Shown: positions 1 to 12,044 of the stretch, piece by piece
Position numbering within the stretch: position 1 is the first letter of the stretch
Layout of the letters: each line of letters starts with the position of its first letter
Assembly: GCA_004431415.1 (NCBI GenBank)
Contig: QPMI01000633.1
Location: forward strand, 1-64,000
DNA: 64,000 nt
Reading direction: 5' to 3'
Source of the DNA: Cyanophora paradoxa
Taxonomy: Eukaryota; Glaucocystophyceae; Cyanophorales; Cyanophoraceae
Made by a program: the position numbers and the translations under genes
Notes under the pieces: generated by a model
What the model was told of the DNA's origin: nothing
Database searches by the model: none
What the model saw: the letters and a program-made list of their open reading frames with translations, nothing else

Positions 1-1686
1 GCCGCACGTGACGACGCTGTACATCGCGGTGGAGGCGCGCCCGCAGGCGGCGGCGGCCCCGGCCTCGGCCTCGCCCATGGGGGCCCCGACCCCGAGGAGC
101 GCCCATTACTCCATCTCCATCCGCTTCCCGCGCCGTGCGCCCCGCGGCGCCCCGCGCCTCGCGCCCGCGCCCCGCGGCCGCAGGAGGCTCACGCGGCCGC
201 AGGCGGCTCGAACCTGCTCATCGGCTGGGCCCGAAGCGCCTCGCCGCCTTCTTCCGCGGGCTCGTCTCCGCCCGCGGCGAGGCCGGCCCGACGCCGCCGC
301 GGAAGAAGCGGAGGGCGATGGGGAGAGCGGCGAGGAGTCCCCGGAGGGCGCGCAGGAGGCGGCCGGCCATTCCACGCCCACAACGCCCCGCACCCGGCGC
401 ACGAGCCTGCAGGCGCACGCCTCTGGAGCCGCGAGCGGCCGGGGCGGCGCGAGCCGGGAGCGCAGCCCGTCGACGACCTCGGTGGGGAGCCGGGGCCCCC
501 TCCCCTCCGTGAGCCCCCGCCACTCCTACTCGGAGACCGGGCGCACCCCGGGCGCCTCCCCGCAGGCCTCGCCCACGCTCCGGGCGCTCCCCTCGCCGCA
601 CGCCGCCATGTCCCCCTCGCCGCCGGCCGGCCCGCGCCCGCCGCGCCCGCCGACCGCCGAGCACCGCCCGCACCGCGCGTGGCCGCCGCCATCGCCGACG
701 CGATCGCCACCGCCCGCGTGAGCCTCAGCCTCCAGCCGCCCGCTTCGCGCGCCGCGGGGCTCCCGCTGAGCGGTGGCGCGCGCAGGCCGAGGCGGAGGCG
801 GCGCAGGCGAGCCGCTCCCTGCGGCGCCTCTCGGGCTGCTCCCCCGGCCCCGTCTCCCCCGGCACCTCCCTCCGCAACCGCCTCCCGTGCGCCCCGCGCC
901 CCGCCCCGCCCCGCCTCAAGCCGGGCTGCTCTGAGCTCCCGCGCGCGCAGCTCGCTGGCGCTGCAGCTGGAGCTGGAGCTCGAAGGGGAGGAGGGGACGC
1001 CGCTGAGCGAGCGGGAGCGGCGCGTCACGGTCGGCTCCTGCGACCTGACCGAGGTCCACGCCCGAGCCCGAGGGCCCCCGCCGCCCCCGCCGACCCCCCT
1101 CGCCTCGCAGTTCCGCACCCGCGTCGCCCACCTCGCCCGCATCTCGGGCGCCGGCGGCAACTTCCCCGCCCTCGTCCCCGCGAGCCCCGGCGGGGCCTAC
1201 GGGGCCCGCCCCTCCCCGCCCCTCGCCCCCGGGGCCGCCTTCTCCCTCCCCCGGCGCGACTCGTTCCAGAGGTCAACCCCGCGGCCTGCTCGCCCCTTCG
1301 AGCCTCCGGGGGCTCAAGCTGACCCGCGTTTGGCGGCGCAGGGAGCACAGGCGGTCGGAGTCAGACCCGCCGGGGTCCCTCTCGAGCCCGAACACGAGCC
1401 TGCGCGGCAGGCGGAGCTCGGCCGCCCCCGGAGACTCGCCGCGGGAGCCGGCGCCCCCAGCGGTCACGCCGAGCAGCCTCAACCGCACCCTTCCCATCTC
1501 CTCCGCCCTCCTGGCCGGCCGCGTGCGCGCCCCCCGCCTTCCAAGTGACGACTTCGCCCCCGATCGCGAGGCCTGACTTGATCCCGGCAGCGGGAGAGCA
1601 TCCGGTTCAGGCACGAGGAGCGGAGTCCGCACGAGCACATCGACCCCCTGGAGCTGCCGCTGCCCCTCTCCTCGGCCTCCCCATAG
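1..1686 (+). CDS. 3' part of a Ser/Pro-rich protein, no known domain
   Basis: The gene enters from the left edge and ends at the TAG at 1684-1686. I resolved the last intron: GTGCGCGCC after the exon ending LLAGR (about 1517) to CCCGGCAG before an exon coding RESIRFRHEERSPHEH and a short acidic/leucine-rich end. Upstream pieces that look coding by their Ser/Pro, Leu/Glu and Ala/Glu content are near 400-710, 780-890 (AEAEAAQASRSLRRLSG) and 955-1070 (LALQLELELEGEEG). They are separated by short GC-rich introns ending in GCGCAG. No catalytic motif, signal peptide or membrane segment can be seen. Exon borders before 1300 are uncertain because several frames stay open in this GC-rich DNA. It is probably a disordered scaffold or tail, but the family is not recognised. 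Confidence 0.5.
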
Positions 1687-2145
1687 CCCCCCAGCGCTAG
1701 CCTGGAGGCTCGCACCCGCGCCGGCGGCCCGCGGCGCCGGCGTGCATGTGCGACAGAACAGATCTAAATCGACTGGCTCTTTGATTAGTAGCTTTGTAAT
1801 TGGTGCTTTGATGACTTAAGAGCTTTGTGATTAGTGCTTTGTAATTAGTGCTTGTGATTAGTGTATTGCAATTGGTGAGTATGAAATTGATTCGGATCCG
1901 GAGTTTAGGCGTCGACCCGCGCGGCCGCACAAGCCCCCAAGTGCCGACGCCCCGGGCCCTGCCTGTTCTCGCACCTTTCTTTTCCTTTCCTACGGCCTCG
2001 CGAATTCAGCCGAAGTAGAACATTGCACTGCGGCGAGAGGGACACGAAGAACAACGGTCTGTTAAAATTACTGTTTGAACCCGGCAACAGAACGGCGCCC
2101 GAGCGCCCTAGACTGACGCCGGGGGAGCGCATCCACGCATCACGC
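1687..2145. repeat. AT-richer intergenic stretch with degenerate short repeats
   Basis: Between the end of the first gene and the peroxiredoxin stop codon the composition drops sharply. Positions about 1781-1880 hold four or five degenerate copies of a GCTTTGTAATTAGT-like unit. No gene is seen. The two flanking genes converge here, so the stretch holds two 3' ends. Confidence 0.6.
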
Positions 2146-3377
2146 TTAGTCTGAAAGAATCTGCGTCAGCGCTGCGAGCGCAGCAGTGCAGCGAGGCGGA
2201 AGAGACGGGGGCGCACGCTTCGCGAAGTAGGCCTTCTTCTTCTCGGGGTCGGCGACCACTGCAACAATAGCATAAGTGATGTAACGTAAAAACCAATTCT
2301 TTCTTAATCTCGTAAAGATTTTTGCGTACTTGTATCCGAGCCGGGCTTCCAGCCGGCGGGGCAGACCTCGCCGTGCGTGTCAGTGTACTGGAAGGCCTGG
2401 ACGAGGCGGAGGATCTCGTCCACGTTGCGGCCGACCGGCACTGCAAGTGACGGTCAGGCGGCGCTCGAAACGCAGCCAACGCGCAGGACGCGTACGGTCG
2501 TTGAGGGTAATCTGGCGAATGACGCCCTGAGGGTTCACAATGAAGAGGCCGCTGCGCCGGGCGTGAGCGGGAAAGCCAAGGTGACGAGCAAGGGAGCGAG
2601 GCACCGGAGCGGGTGGCCAGCGTCCTCGAGGAGCACGCCGTACTCGGTGGCCATCTTGCGGGTCAGATCCGCGACGAGCGGGATCTTCATCGGGCCGAGG
2701 CCGCCCTCCTTGCGCGGGGTCTGTCCGGCATACAAATCAGGCGGCTGACGGCGGCTCAGCAAGCCAAGTGGAGTGGGGAGCAGACCTGGACCCAGGCGAG
2801 GTGGGTGAAGTGCGAGTCGCAGGAGACGGCGACAACCTGCGCGGGCGTGTTCGGTACGGCGTGGGCGGCTGCTCGTAATTGAGCGCACCTCGGTGTTGAT
2901 CTTCTTGAACTCATCAGACCGGTCCGAGAACGCGATGATCTCAGTCGGGCAGACGAAGGTGAAGTCAAGCGGGTAGAAGACTGCGCGGCACGCGCACGCG
3001 AGCCGACGTCAGGAATCATTATCCTGGTAAGCACAGCGGGGTGCGGGATGTACGTACAGAGCACGAGGTACTTTCCTGAATGTTTGAGGAGGAGAAGAAC
3101 CGGCGGACGGAGAGCGCGCGCTGGTCAGAACGTGGAATGGAATGTTCTTTGGGAATCGATGCGCGGGGCGGCACGCTGAGGCGGCGGTTCGCGACTCACC
3201 GCGGTAGTCCTTGTCGCTGATCTCCTTGAAGGAGCCGTCAGGCATGAGCGCGGTCGCCTTCCATTCCGGGGCGGGCTGCGGACGAAAGCCACGTCAGCGA
3301 GACACGTTTTGCGCGACGCTGCGCAATGAATCTAATCGATAGCGACCGGTGCTTACGTGCTGCACGCGCGGGGCCAT
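2146..3377 (-). CDS. 2-Cys peroxiredoxin (typical Prx), nine exons
   Basis: A thiol peroxidase that reduces hydrogen peroxide and organic peroxides using thioredoxin. Exons (minus strand): 3377-3357, 3275-3200, 3075-3058, 2980-2889, 2836-2786, 2720-2605, 2551-2496, 2440-2330, 2258-2146. They join to exactly 218 codons including TAA. The peroxidatic Cys lies in [19 protein letters not shown]. Downstream are [30 protein letters not shown] and the resolving-Cys segment [14 protein letters not shown], followed by an EKKKAYF helix typical of eukaryotic 2-Cys Prx. No targeting peptide is obvious (it starts MAPRVQH), so it is probably cytosolic. All eight introns are GT-AG. The first exon is 21 nt and the third only 18 nt. 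The C-terminal tail is Pro/Ala-rich. Confidence 0.93.
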
Positions 3378-4014
3378 TGTGCGACGTCGAACTTGCAAGA
3401 ACTGCGTACCCAGGCGCACCCCACACGGATACCCCCCAGTACTAGTGCCTCAGTAAAGAAGTTCTAGTGACAGTATTACTAAAAGTTAGTACTATATCCG
3501 ATGAGTATTATAATTAGTACTAGCCGCACTGTGCCGCACACTGGCCACACCGGGATTGCGCTCCCCTTCTCCCTGCAGCTGTACATGTACATGTTAATTA
3601 TATAATGTTAATTGTTAACGTTGGGGCTCTTCAAATTCAAGCCGGATCATGAACATGAAGGCTTTCGCTTCCTTCGAATTCTAGATCTGGCGTTTGTCAA
3701 CGTCGATGAAGTACTTCGAATTCAATTGCAAGCTTGATTTATCCCCAAATTCAAACGAAGGACCAACTCCTTTCCACCATCAACTGCCGCCCCTATAGCT
3801 AGTTAAAGCCTCGCTAGCGCTGTGTACCCTCTCGACAGCGAAAACAGGAGATCTAGATCTCTCTTCGACACTTGCAGATGCATATTCAGTAGCAGTAGAG
3901 GGGAAGGTCCCAGGTGAGCCAGAGGGGGTGGCGGGCAGGACGAGCGCAGATGAAGAGGGACGGGGAAGAGGCTATGGAATAGTGATGGCTGGCACTTGGA
4001 AAATCTGCTTAAAG
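3378..4014. other. Intergenic: no gene seen
   Basis: The stretch contains the upstream region of the peroxiredoxin gene and the 3' flank of the membrane-protein gene. Positions 3436-3535 are AT-rich with several TAGTACT-like palindromic words, and 3585-3615 carries a short AT run. No coding pattern was found. Confidence 0.5.
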
Positions 4015-4934
4015 TCAGAAATAGAGAAGGACAACGCCTGAAAGAAGGAAATTGCCAGGAACCTCGGCGTAAGCGCAATGAAGGAGAACGTGGCCGACGG
4101 GGATGCTCATAAGCAGACCCACCAGGCACACACAGGCGCCACTGAGCATCGTGGTGAAACTCATGAGGGCCACAACGGCAGTGATCAAGATGTTCTTGTG
4201 AACAGCCACCGCCGAGCTCCCGAACGCGTGAAGGAGGTTCTTTCCATCGGCCAGAAGGAGCGGGGTAAAAACTATGCACGTTTCAAGCCACCACAGCAGA
4301 AGAGCCGTTGCGAGCGCCCCAAGTAGGGTGCTGCCTGCTCTACACCATGTAAACTACAAAAGTGAGATGAGCATTCAAAAATCAGAGTGACTCGCGGACC
4401 GTAGCGCCCCGTCTGCCACAAAAGATGCAACGAGGGGAACACGAGGACTGGGACTGACACTGCCGCGATGGTCTGAGAGATGCGCTCGTGGCCATTTGGG
4501 GTTCAGCACGCACGCATAATGCAGTGCACGATGCGAAGAACCGTAGCGCGCAAGAAGCGCGTGCGAATCATGCGTCCGAGCGTCGCGACGAAGTCCGGCG
4601 CCCTGCCTCGCCCGTGGTCCAGAACGTACGCATGCGAAGCGAGAAGCCAAGGTCCCGTCGCTATGTGTAGCGCAACTGCGAGCTTCCAGTGCTTGACGAA
4701 GACCAGCGACACACATATTAGGAAGAAGGCGGCCATCGAAACGAACATGAACGTATACTGCTTCGCGCGGGTAACACTGAGCCGCATAGCTGCCAGCGGG
4801 AAGAGGAGGGGCCGAAGGATGAAAGAGTCGCGGATCACTACATCCTCCGTCTCATCCGCGGGATGCGCGCCCGATGCTGGCCGAAACCCGCCAGGTTCGC
4901 TTTCCTCATCGGGGACCCGGTCGTAGGCGCTCAT
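4015..4934 (-). CDS. Multi-pass membrane protein, family not recognised
   Basis: It starts with MSAYDRVPDEESEPGG at 4934, a charged cytosolic N-terminus. The first exon includes QYTFMFVSMAAFFLICVSL (a membrane span) and KHWKLAVALHIATGPWLLAS. A short intron of about 39 nt with a GC 5' end near 4499 fits best before TIAAVSVPVLVFPSLHLLW. A second intron (GTCCGCGAG to GAGCAG) precedes GALATALLLWWLETCIVF. The last exon has two further spans (ITAVVALMSFTTMLSGACVC and a segment ending SGVVLLYF) and the TGA at 4015-4017. About six hydrophobic segments in about 275 residues suggest a small integral membrane protein. No transporter or channel signature is visible and I assign no function. Confidence 0.7.
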
Positions 4935-5602
4935 CGTCGCGGCCCGAGGTAGGCTGTATCAATTGCGTACCGGCCGTAGCGCCGCTGCTTCCGCGCAATG
5001 ATCTGAGATTGCCGGGCGGTGCTTCGCTAGGAACAAGCCTAGAGCTAGCTAGAGCTTTCTCGCAAGCTACTTTCTAACAAGCCCCTGCCTAGCGTGGCCG
5101 CTGCGGCCTGCAGCTGCAGCTGTTATACTCTCAACAAAGCTAGTCGTAGCCAATTCGAAACCGGTACCCGGGTGCGGTGCTTCACCTAGGTGCCGGGGAG
5201 CTCGAGGGCGTACTCCCTCCCTCAAGGGGGCCTTTCCGTGCTCGGCCGACCGAAGCCGCTCCGGCGGTGGATGGCGGGCTGGGCGCCCCTCGTGGTCCAA
5301 TCCCACGAACTGGAGCCCCAAAGTTGAGATCCGTCTAGCTTGTAGACGTTCTGTCTGCAGCCTGCATGTTTCTCGAAGTACAGCCCCACGCGCTCTGACG
5401 TCAACTGTTTCAACGGTTCCCCGACGCGCGCGCGCACGTTCCAGCCCTGCCCTGCACAACATCAAAGAACGCCCCTGCACAGCATCAAAGAAAGCATCGA
5501 TCGCGAGTACAGCACTAGCCGCTGAGTCGCGCCGAATATTCGAAATGGGAACCAGTGAATAAGCATGCAAGCGAGGGGGCTAGCGCTGGCGTGGCGTCCC
5601 GG
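4935..5602. other. Intergenic with a doubtful 167-codon minus ORF
   Basis: A minus-strand frame at 5067-5570 is open but has no recognisable domain, and its composition is like random GC-rich DNA. A 19-bp sequence (CCTGCACAACATCAAAGAA and a one-base variant) is tandemly duplicated at 5451-5469 and 5474-5492. I see no confident gene. Confidence 0.4.
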
Positions 5603-8600
5603 CTAGTACGAGCGGGCGGCGTAGGCCCAATACTTGGCGGGCTGGCCGGTGATGAGGCACTTGGTGCCCTCCGCGGGGGGCGCCTCGTCCGGGCGGAAGC
5701 CGCGGACCTGCGCAAGGGCGGAATCAGATTTGAATCCAGTGCCGCCTCGAGGAGCGCGGAGGCCGGAGAGGGCGGACCTCGCCGCCGCAGATCTCGTGGA
5801 CCTGCTTGTCCGCCTCCTTCGCGTCGTGACCTGCGAAGCGGGGCGGTCAGGGGCGGGCGGGAGGGGGGCGACGAGGCGGGCGGGCGCGCGCCCATGGAGA
5901 AGAAGGGGAAGCGGGCGAAGCCGCCGTTGTTGCGGACGACGTCCTGCAGCTCCGCCGTCGTCGTCACCGTCTTGCACTGCGCCGCGGCGTCGGCGGGGCG
6001 GCGGGGGAGGGGGCACGCCGGCGCGGGCCTTGCTCTCGTGGAACTCCTTGGACTTGGCGGTGAGGCGCGCGTGCAGCTCGCCCAGGAGCGCCCGCAGGCC
6101 GCCCGCCTGCGCGCGCCGCGGCTCGAGGCGGCGCGGGGCGGTGTGCGGGGCGGGGCGAGGGGGCGGCACCAGGTCGGCGGCGGGGACGGTCTTCTTCTCG
6201 CCCGTGTCGCGCGACACAACGGTGACCTGGCGGGGCACGACGCCGGCGCGCTCGAGGGCGGCCCAGCTCGGGGGGCGGGCCGAGGGGCGGGGGGGGCGCA
6301 CGACGCCGTTCTGGACGTCGCGGGGCCCGATCTCGACGCGGAGGGGCACGCCCTTCATCTCCCAGAAGTAGTACCTGCGCGGCGCGGCGGCTCGGGGGCA
6401 CGGGGGGGGGCGCGGGGGCGGGGCGGGGGGGCGGACTTCTCGCCGGGCTTCTTGTCCGAGTCGTCGACGGTGACGCGCAGGCCGGCGTCCTGGAGCAGCT
6501 TCTTGTACTCGTGCGCCTGCACCGCCCGTCAGCCGCCCGGCGCCCGGCGCGCGGCCCGGAGCCGGGGGCGGCGCGGCGCGCGCCTTCTCGATGGGGCCGG
6601 GGCCCGACGTCTCGGCGCCCTTCTTCGCCATGACGATCGGCACGATGACCGCCTGCGCGCGGGCGCGGGGCGGGCCGAGCTCAGCCGGGCGGCCGGCGCC
6701 GGCGGGGCGGGGGCGGGGCGCCGGCCGCGCGCGCCTCGTAGCGGGCGATGACGGGGGGCAGGACGAGCCCGCGGTCGTCGCCGTGCACCTGGGAGCGGGG
6801 TCGGGAGAGCACCGGGGGGGGGGGCGCCGGGCGGGGGTCGAGGAGGCGGCGGGGCGCACGGAGAGGCACGAGGCGAGGACGCGGGTGGAGATGCCGTAGC
6901 AGGTCATGTACGCGTGCTGCGGGCCCCCGCCCGTGAGGAGGGCTCGAGGGCGGCAGAGCGCGGGCGGGCGCGCCTCGAACTGGTTCTCCTTGTTGAGGAA
7001 CTTGATGTCGAAGACCTTCGCGAACTTCTGGCCCAGGTAGTGCGCGCCTGGGCCCGGGCGGGTGGGCGAGGGCCGGAGGGAGGGGAGCGCTGCAGAGCTG
7101 TGGCGGGCACGCGGACCGACGATCTGGAGCACGCGGCCACACGGCATGACCGAGTCCATGACGTCGGTGTGCTCCGACCCGGCGAACTGGGGCGGCGCGT
7201 CTCAGCGAGCCCGCTCGGCGTGCGCAGGGCGGCGGCGCGCCTTGTCCCAGTCGGGGCGGCGGAGGCGCAGGCCGTACACGCCGAGGCTGCCGGCAAGGCT
7301 CAGCGCAGAGCGGCGCGGCGCGGCGCGGCGCGGCGCCGCACTTGTCGGTGATGAGAAGGTTGTACGAGGCCCAGGCAGCCTGCGGGGACGCTGAATGGGG
7401 GCGGGCGCGGGAGGGGCGGCGGGGCGCGCGCCTCGAGGTTCTCGATGGCCTCGGCGGGGGTCGCGTGGCACGTGTGCGCCTGCGGGGCGCCTCGGCGGGG
7501 AGCCCGCGCGGCAGAGGGGGCGGGGGGGCGCAAATCGGGGCGACCTCGTTCCAGTGGATCTCGCGGACGCGGATGAGGGGCCGCGTGTCCTTCGTCTCGT
7601 GGCGGAAGACGTTGCAGGTCTGGTGGACCTGCCGCCGCCACCAACGGGCCTCGGCGGGGCGCCGGCGAGGGGGCCGGGGGGCGGGGGCGAGGACCTTGAG
7701 GGGGAGGTCGCGGAAGGAGCGGACCCACATCGCGAACATGTAGTACCTGGCGCCCCGCGCTGAGCGGGGCGGGGGCGGGGGAGGAAGGCGCGGGGGCAGG
7801 CGCACATGGCGGTCTCGGAGGTGGGGCGCAGGGCGAGCTTGACCTCGAGCTCGTTGAGGCCGCCCTTCGTCACCCAGAAGCACTCCGACTCGAACCTGCC
7901 CCGCGCCCCACCGCTCGCTTCGGGGGGTAGGAAGAGTGGCGGACCGCGTACCCCTTGACGTGGTCCTTCTCCTTCTCGAGGAAGGTCTGGGGGATCACGA
8001 GCGGGAACTGCGACTTCTCGATGTCCTGCGGGCGGTGCCGTCGCGTCAGGCGGCGGCTCCGCGCGGCCGGCAGGCGCCCTCGCCTCGCCAGCGCCGGCGC
8101 GCCGGCGCGGCGCCTCTCTCGCCGCACCTGCTTCTCCCACTCCTTCTCAATGATCTCCATAATGCGGTTGTGCATGTAGAATCCGTAGCCACGGAACACG
8201 GGCATGCCTTTCACCGGATACCGCTTGTCGACGATCTCTGCGAGGCTTCGCTTAGCCCTGCGGGGGCGCGCGCGGCCGGCGGGCGGGTGCTGGGCGTCGC
8301 ACCGGCGACGATGAGGATCTGCTCGTACCACTCGGCGAAGTTCGCCTTCTTGGCGCTGAAAGTCGTCACATCGCCACTGTTCGCGCTCGCCGGAGCTGCG
8401 AGGCGAGCCACCGCTCAGCGGGGCGACCCATCGCGACAGTCGCGGCTGGCGGGCGCACTGTCGCCGCCCTTCTTCTCCTCCTTGGCCTTCTTGTCCTCCT
8501 TCGGCTTCTTCTCCTTCGCCGGCTTGGCCTCCTTCGCCGGCCTGCGAACACGGTGTCGTGTCAGCGCTGCTTATCGGCGCGCCGCGCGCCCGTGAGCGTT

Positions 8601-8659
8601 GGCTAGCTCGGTTGTGCGCACTCGTCGATCTTGAGCTTGCTAACGTCGTCGGCAGACAT
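5603..8659 (-). CDS. Prolyl-tRNA synthetase, archaeal/eukaryotic type
   Basis: A class II synthetase that charges tRNA-Pro in the cytosol. Exons in order: [13 protein letters not shown], a Lys-rich linker ([15 protein letters not shown]), then [18 protein letters not shown] and [20 protein letters not shown]. Motif 2 elements follow: [37 protein letters not shown] and [19 protein letters not shown]. Motif 3 and the anticodon-binding domain include [34 protein letters not shown] and [17 protein letters not shown]. The ProRS-specific C-terminal domain ends with [19 protein letters not shown] and TAG at 5603-5605. Introns are mixed: most are GT-AG, but the one after AIENLE starts GCGCGCC. There is no fusion to GluRS (as in animal EPRS) and no YbaK editing domain. 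The start ATG at 8659 follows from in-frame splicing of the first short exon. Confidence 0.95.
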
Positions 8660-8896
8660 GGTTGCGCCGAGTCGAACTGTGTACCCCTTCGCGAGCCACG
8701 TACCCAATTGCAAAGAAGCTCAGCGCAGCTCGCCTCAGCAGAGAGGCACGCAGGCCCGCTTTGGGCGGTTCGACTGACTGGGCCGGAGGCCGGTTAACAA
8801 GACCGACCGCCCAAGATGGTTCGCTCTGCCCACGTCCGTCTTGCCGTCCAGCTGACTCATTTCCCCTCTTCCCCTTCGCCTTGCGAATCGCAGTCG
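8660..8896. promoter_or_regulatory. Divergent promoter region of ProRS and SmB
   Basis: Only 237 bp separate the two start codons, which point away from each other. No TATA box is evident. The stretch must hold both promoters and 5' UTRs. Confidence 0.6.
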
Positions 8897-10357
8897 ATGT
8901 CACGTAGCTCTAAAATGCTCCAGTGCGTGGCTCAGGCACCCTGCCCTCGCTTATGCGATCTGCTTCCCGGCCGCGAGCCCCGAAGCATGTTTCGACTTCT
9001 CGCATTTCGCTCATTCTCACGTGCTTACATCTGCAGGTTCATCAACTACCGCATGCGGATAACCATCCACGATGGCCGCATGCTGGTGGGCAAGTTCATG
9101 GCGTTCGACAAGCACATGAACTTGGTGCTGGGCGATGTTGAGGAGTTCCGGAGAATCCCCGTCAAGGGGAGGGTGAAGGGCGGTGAGTTGGATCGGCCGG
9201 CCCGCCTCTCGGTCGCGATGGCAGACGCCGCTCATTCGTCTGCTTGCGGTAGGCCCGGAGGATCGGGAAGAGAAGCGCGCGCTTGGTTTGGTGCTGTTGC
9301 GAGGCGAGATCATCGTGTCCATGTCCGTCGAGGGCCCGCCGCCGCCGGAGGTGCGGACTTGCGTCCTGTGTGTCGCCGCAGCCTGCTGTCCCGGCTCACT
9401 GTGACCGGTTCGGTTTCTTCGCTGCTCAGGACTCGAAGAAGGGTTCTGCGATGCCGGGTCCTGGCATGGGTCGTGCGGCCGGCCGTGGCATGCCCGCGGC
9501 CCCGGTTCTCGGTGGCGCAGGCAAGTTTCGCTTATTTCCTTCCTTTTCCATTCTCATTGTTCTCCTTTGCAGGCCTCGCCGGGCCCGTGCGCGGCATGGG
9601 CGGCCCTGGCAGCGCTGCAATGATGCCTGCGGGCCGCGGTCAGGGTGCGTCACGCACTCCGCATCCGCTCTTCCGATGCCGACCGTTGCGCAGTTGCCGC
9701 TGCCGCTGCTCCGATGATGTACGGTCCTGGTCGTGGCATGCCGCCGGGCGCTCCCCCCGGTCCGCCCCGACACTACCAGCTGAGTCGTGTTGTCCCTGAG
9801 TCGCCCGCGCAGGGATGCCGCCCCCTGGCATGCCGCCGGGGATGCCGCCGGGTATGGGCCGTGGCATGCCGCCGGGCCCGCCCCCGCCGGGTTCGCGCCG
9901 GCCCCTCCACTCAAGTTGACCCCTCTGACCCGCTGCCCTCAGGCATGATGCCGCCGGGCATGCCTCCGGGGATGCCAGGCCGCGGAATGCCGATGGTGAG
10001 TCGGCCTCTCTACCGCTCCCCGCACCGCTGACCCCAGCTGCGCAGCCGCCCCCGGGCATGCCGATGCCTCCGGGTTTGCACCCCTTTCCCCCGAATGCCG
10101 ACGCTTTGCCTCTGACTGCGCCTCTTCTGCAGGCATGCCGCCTCCGTTCCCGCCCGGCATGCCGCCCCCCATGGGCCGTGGGATGCCCCCGGGTTCGCCC
10201 AGTTTATGCTTTGTACCCTCATCCATCCCCTGACCTCGCAGCAGGCATGCCCCCCGGCTTCCCGCCCGGCATGCCTCCCCCGCCCGGCGGCCGTGGTGCG
10301 CCCCACGACTCCCTCTTGCTCCTCCGCGCTTGACGCGTACCCCGCGCAGGCATGTAA
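8897..10357 (+). CDS. Spliceosomal Sm protein B (SmB/SmN)
   Basis: A core component of the U1, U2, U4 and U5 snRNP heptameric Sm ring. Exon 1 is 8897-8922 (MSRSSKMLQ). Exon 2, 9037-9182, carries Sm1 ([20 protein letters not shown], then [13 protein letters not shown]). Exon 3, 9253-9350, carries Sm2 ([18 protein letters not shown]). Exon 4 starts at 9430. The C-terminal tail is a Gly-Met-Pro repeat ([15 protein letters not shown] type) as in SmB of other eukaryotes. Here it is spread over a series of short, similar exons with introns of about 50-60 nt. One intron begins with the classical GCAAGT. The last exon supplies only GM and the TAA at 10355-10357. Not every tail exon border could be fixed. 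Confidence 0.9.
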
Positions 10358-11189
10358 GAAGGCCTCTGCACACCCCAAGAATCCGTCCTCTGTCCCACTC
10401 ATCTCTGCTGCCTCACACTCCCCGAAACTCCTGTTCCCGCCCGGCCACGACTCGGATGGCAAAGCAAGTAGCGCGCCATGTCAGCTTTTGTGGATTGCGA
10501 AAAGAAAAGATGTAGGTGCGACGTGAGTCGGCGTGCGCGACTGTCCGGTCCAGCCTTGCGCGGGGCCTTGCATTTACGCGCTAGCCTGCCGCGCCGCACG
10601 TGCCGGCTGGGGTCGACTGGGGCGGCGACGACATCGATTTCACATCTCATTCTTATTGACATAGATTTGGGGGGTCGAACTATGTTTAGTATTTGGGGGA
10701 TCGCGAGTGCCCAAGCGCCGCGCGCCTCTCGACGCACCTTTTGAGTCGAAGTCCCTTCGGAATTCGAAGCGGGGGACCGGAGGCTGTATCGGATCTTCTC
10801 CGAAGCGGGGGACCGGTATTCCTTGAAGCTTCTCCTTATAATTAGGGCCGAATTCGATCGCGATCGACTTCGAATTCGATTAACTTAGTATTTTCGATTA
10901 AAAGAATTGCCGACGCATGCAGCTTGTAGCCCCGGCCCGGCGTTGACCGTGAACACTGCTAGTCAAACAGCTAGCTGGCATCGCGTGTCACGTCAAAATG
11001 CACTGCGCGGCAGTTGAAGTCTGGGCGGAGGGCGAGGTCGTGCCACTCTGCTTGCAAGAGGGCTTTCAATAAATTACAGGGCAACAACATAGGTACCAGG
11101 AGATGGGAAAAGGGGTGGCCGTGGGGGGCACAGAGAAGGACAAGGCGCCAAGAAAATGGCGCGAAAGCAAAGACAGAGGGGCGGGGGAG
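10358..11189. other. Intergenic: direct repeat, no gene seen
   Basis: The 16-mer CGAAGCGGGGGACCGG occurs at 10765-10780 and again at 10801-10816. A purine-rich and AT-richer stretch (10820-10920) follows. This region holds the 3' ends of the convergent SmB and coiled-coil genes. Confidence 0.5.
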
Positions 11190-12044
11190 CTAGATCGCCC
11201 CCGCGGCCTCGGCGAGCGCGGCCGCCGCCAACTCGGCCTCGGCCCACGCCTCGCCCTCCTCAGCGTACTCCAGTGGGTCCTCGAAGCCGGCCAGCTGCGC
11301 GCCGCTCAGATTCGATCTCTGGGGCGGGCCGTGCGGGGCGCGCACGTCGAGTTCCGGCTCTTCTGCCAGACCGATGATCCTCGGCTGCTCACCGCGTCAG
11401 AGATCCGCGGAGGGGGCGAGGGGCGGGGGCGCGGGGCAAGCCTCCAGCGTGACGTGAAGCTGGAAGTCGGCGGGCCTCGAAGGGTAATCGAAGCCCGCGC
11501 TCTTCACGGCGGGCTCCGCCTCAGAGATCAAGTCCAGCAGCATTTCCTGTGCTTCCGCCACGTTGCCGGCCAGCGTCGCCTGCCGTGCGCGTTAGCGCGC
11601 GCATTAAATCCAAAAAAAACCAGCGACCTTCTGCTTATCCACGATGTCCTTTTGGGATTTCATGATCTCTCTTTTGACGAACGCGTCTTTCTTCTCGATC
11701 AGCGACGCCTTGTACGCCTCCTCAAGCCGCGTGAGCACAGCGACGAGGTCGCGGATCGTGCCCGTGTCCGAAGCGATCGTGTCTGGGTCCAGCTTCGACG
11801 GCTCGAGATCCGCCGCCTCCTCCAGGACCTCTTGCAGGCGGTTCTCTGCCTCGTACTTCGCGTTCGACGCCGCGAATTCCGCTGCGATGATCTGCTGCTG
11901 CGCGCTTATTTCATCAAGGTCGTTGTTCTTGTTGCTCTCCTCCAGGGCGTCGGCGATAAGAATCATGTCGTTAACTTTTGTGAAGACCTCCAGCACGCTC
12001 TCCTTGCTCGGGCCATCGCCGCTGGCATCGCCAGAGCCCGGCAT
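11190..12044 (-). CDS. Acidic coiled-coil protein, family not recognised
   Basis: It starts MPGSGDASGDGPSKESVLEV at 12044 and ends with TAG at 11190-11192. The first exon (about 145 codons) is almost entirely helical, with long charged stretches (DALEESNKNNDLDEISAQQQ, NRLQEVLEEAADLEPSKLDP, LLTRLEEAYKASLIEKKDAF-like). A middle exon reads LAGNVAEAQEMLLDLISEAE and ends HVTLE. The next intron starts GCTTGCCCC (GC-AG) and leads to PRIIGLAEEPELDVR and an Ala/Glu-rich end. No signal peptide or membrane span is present. The predicted long coiled coil suggests a structural or complex-subunit role. I cannot name the family. Confidence 0.75.

Noticed and set aside
5067-5570. 167-codon minus ORF between the membrane-protein gene and ProRS
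   Set aside because: No domain, unusual composition and no supporting splice sites. Such frames are expected by chance at this GC content.
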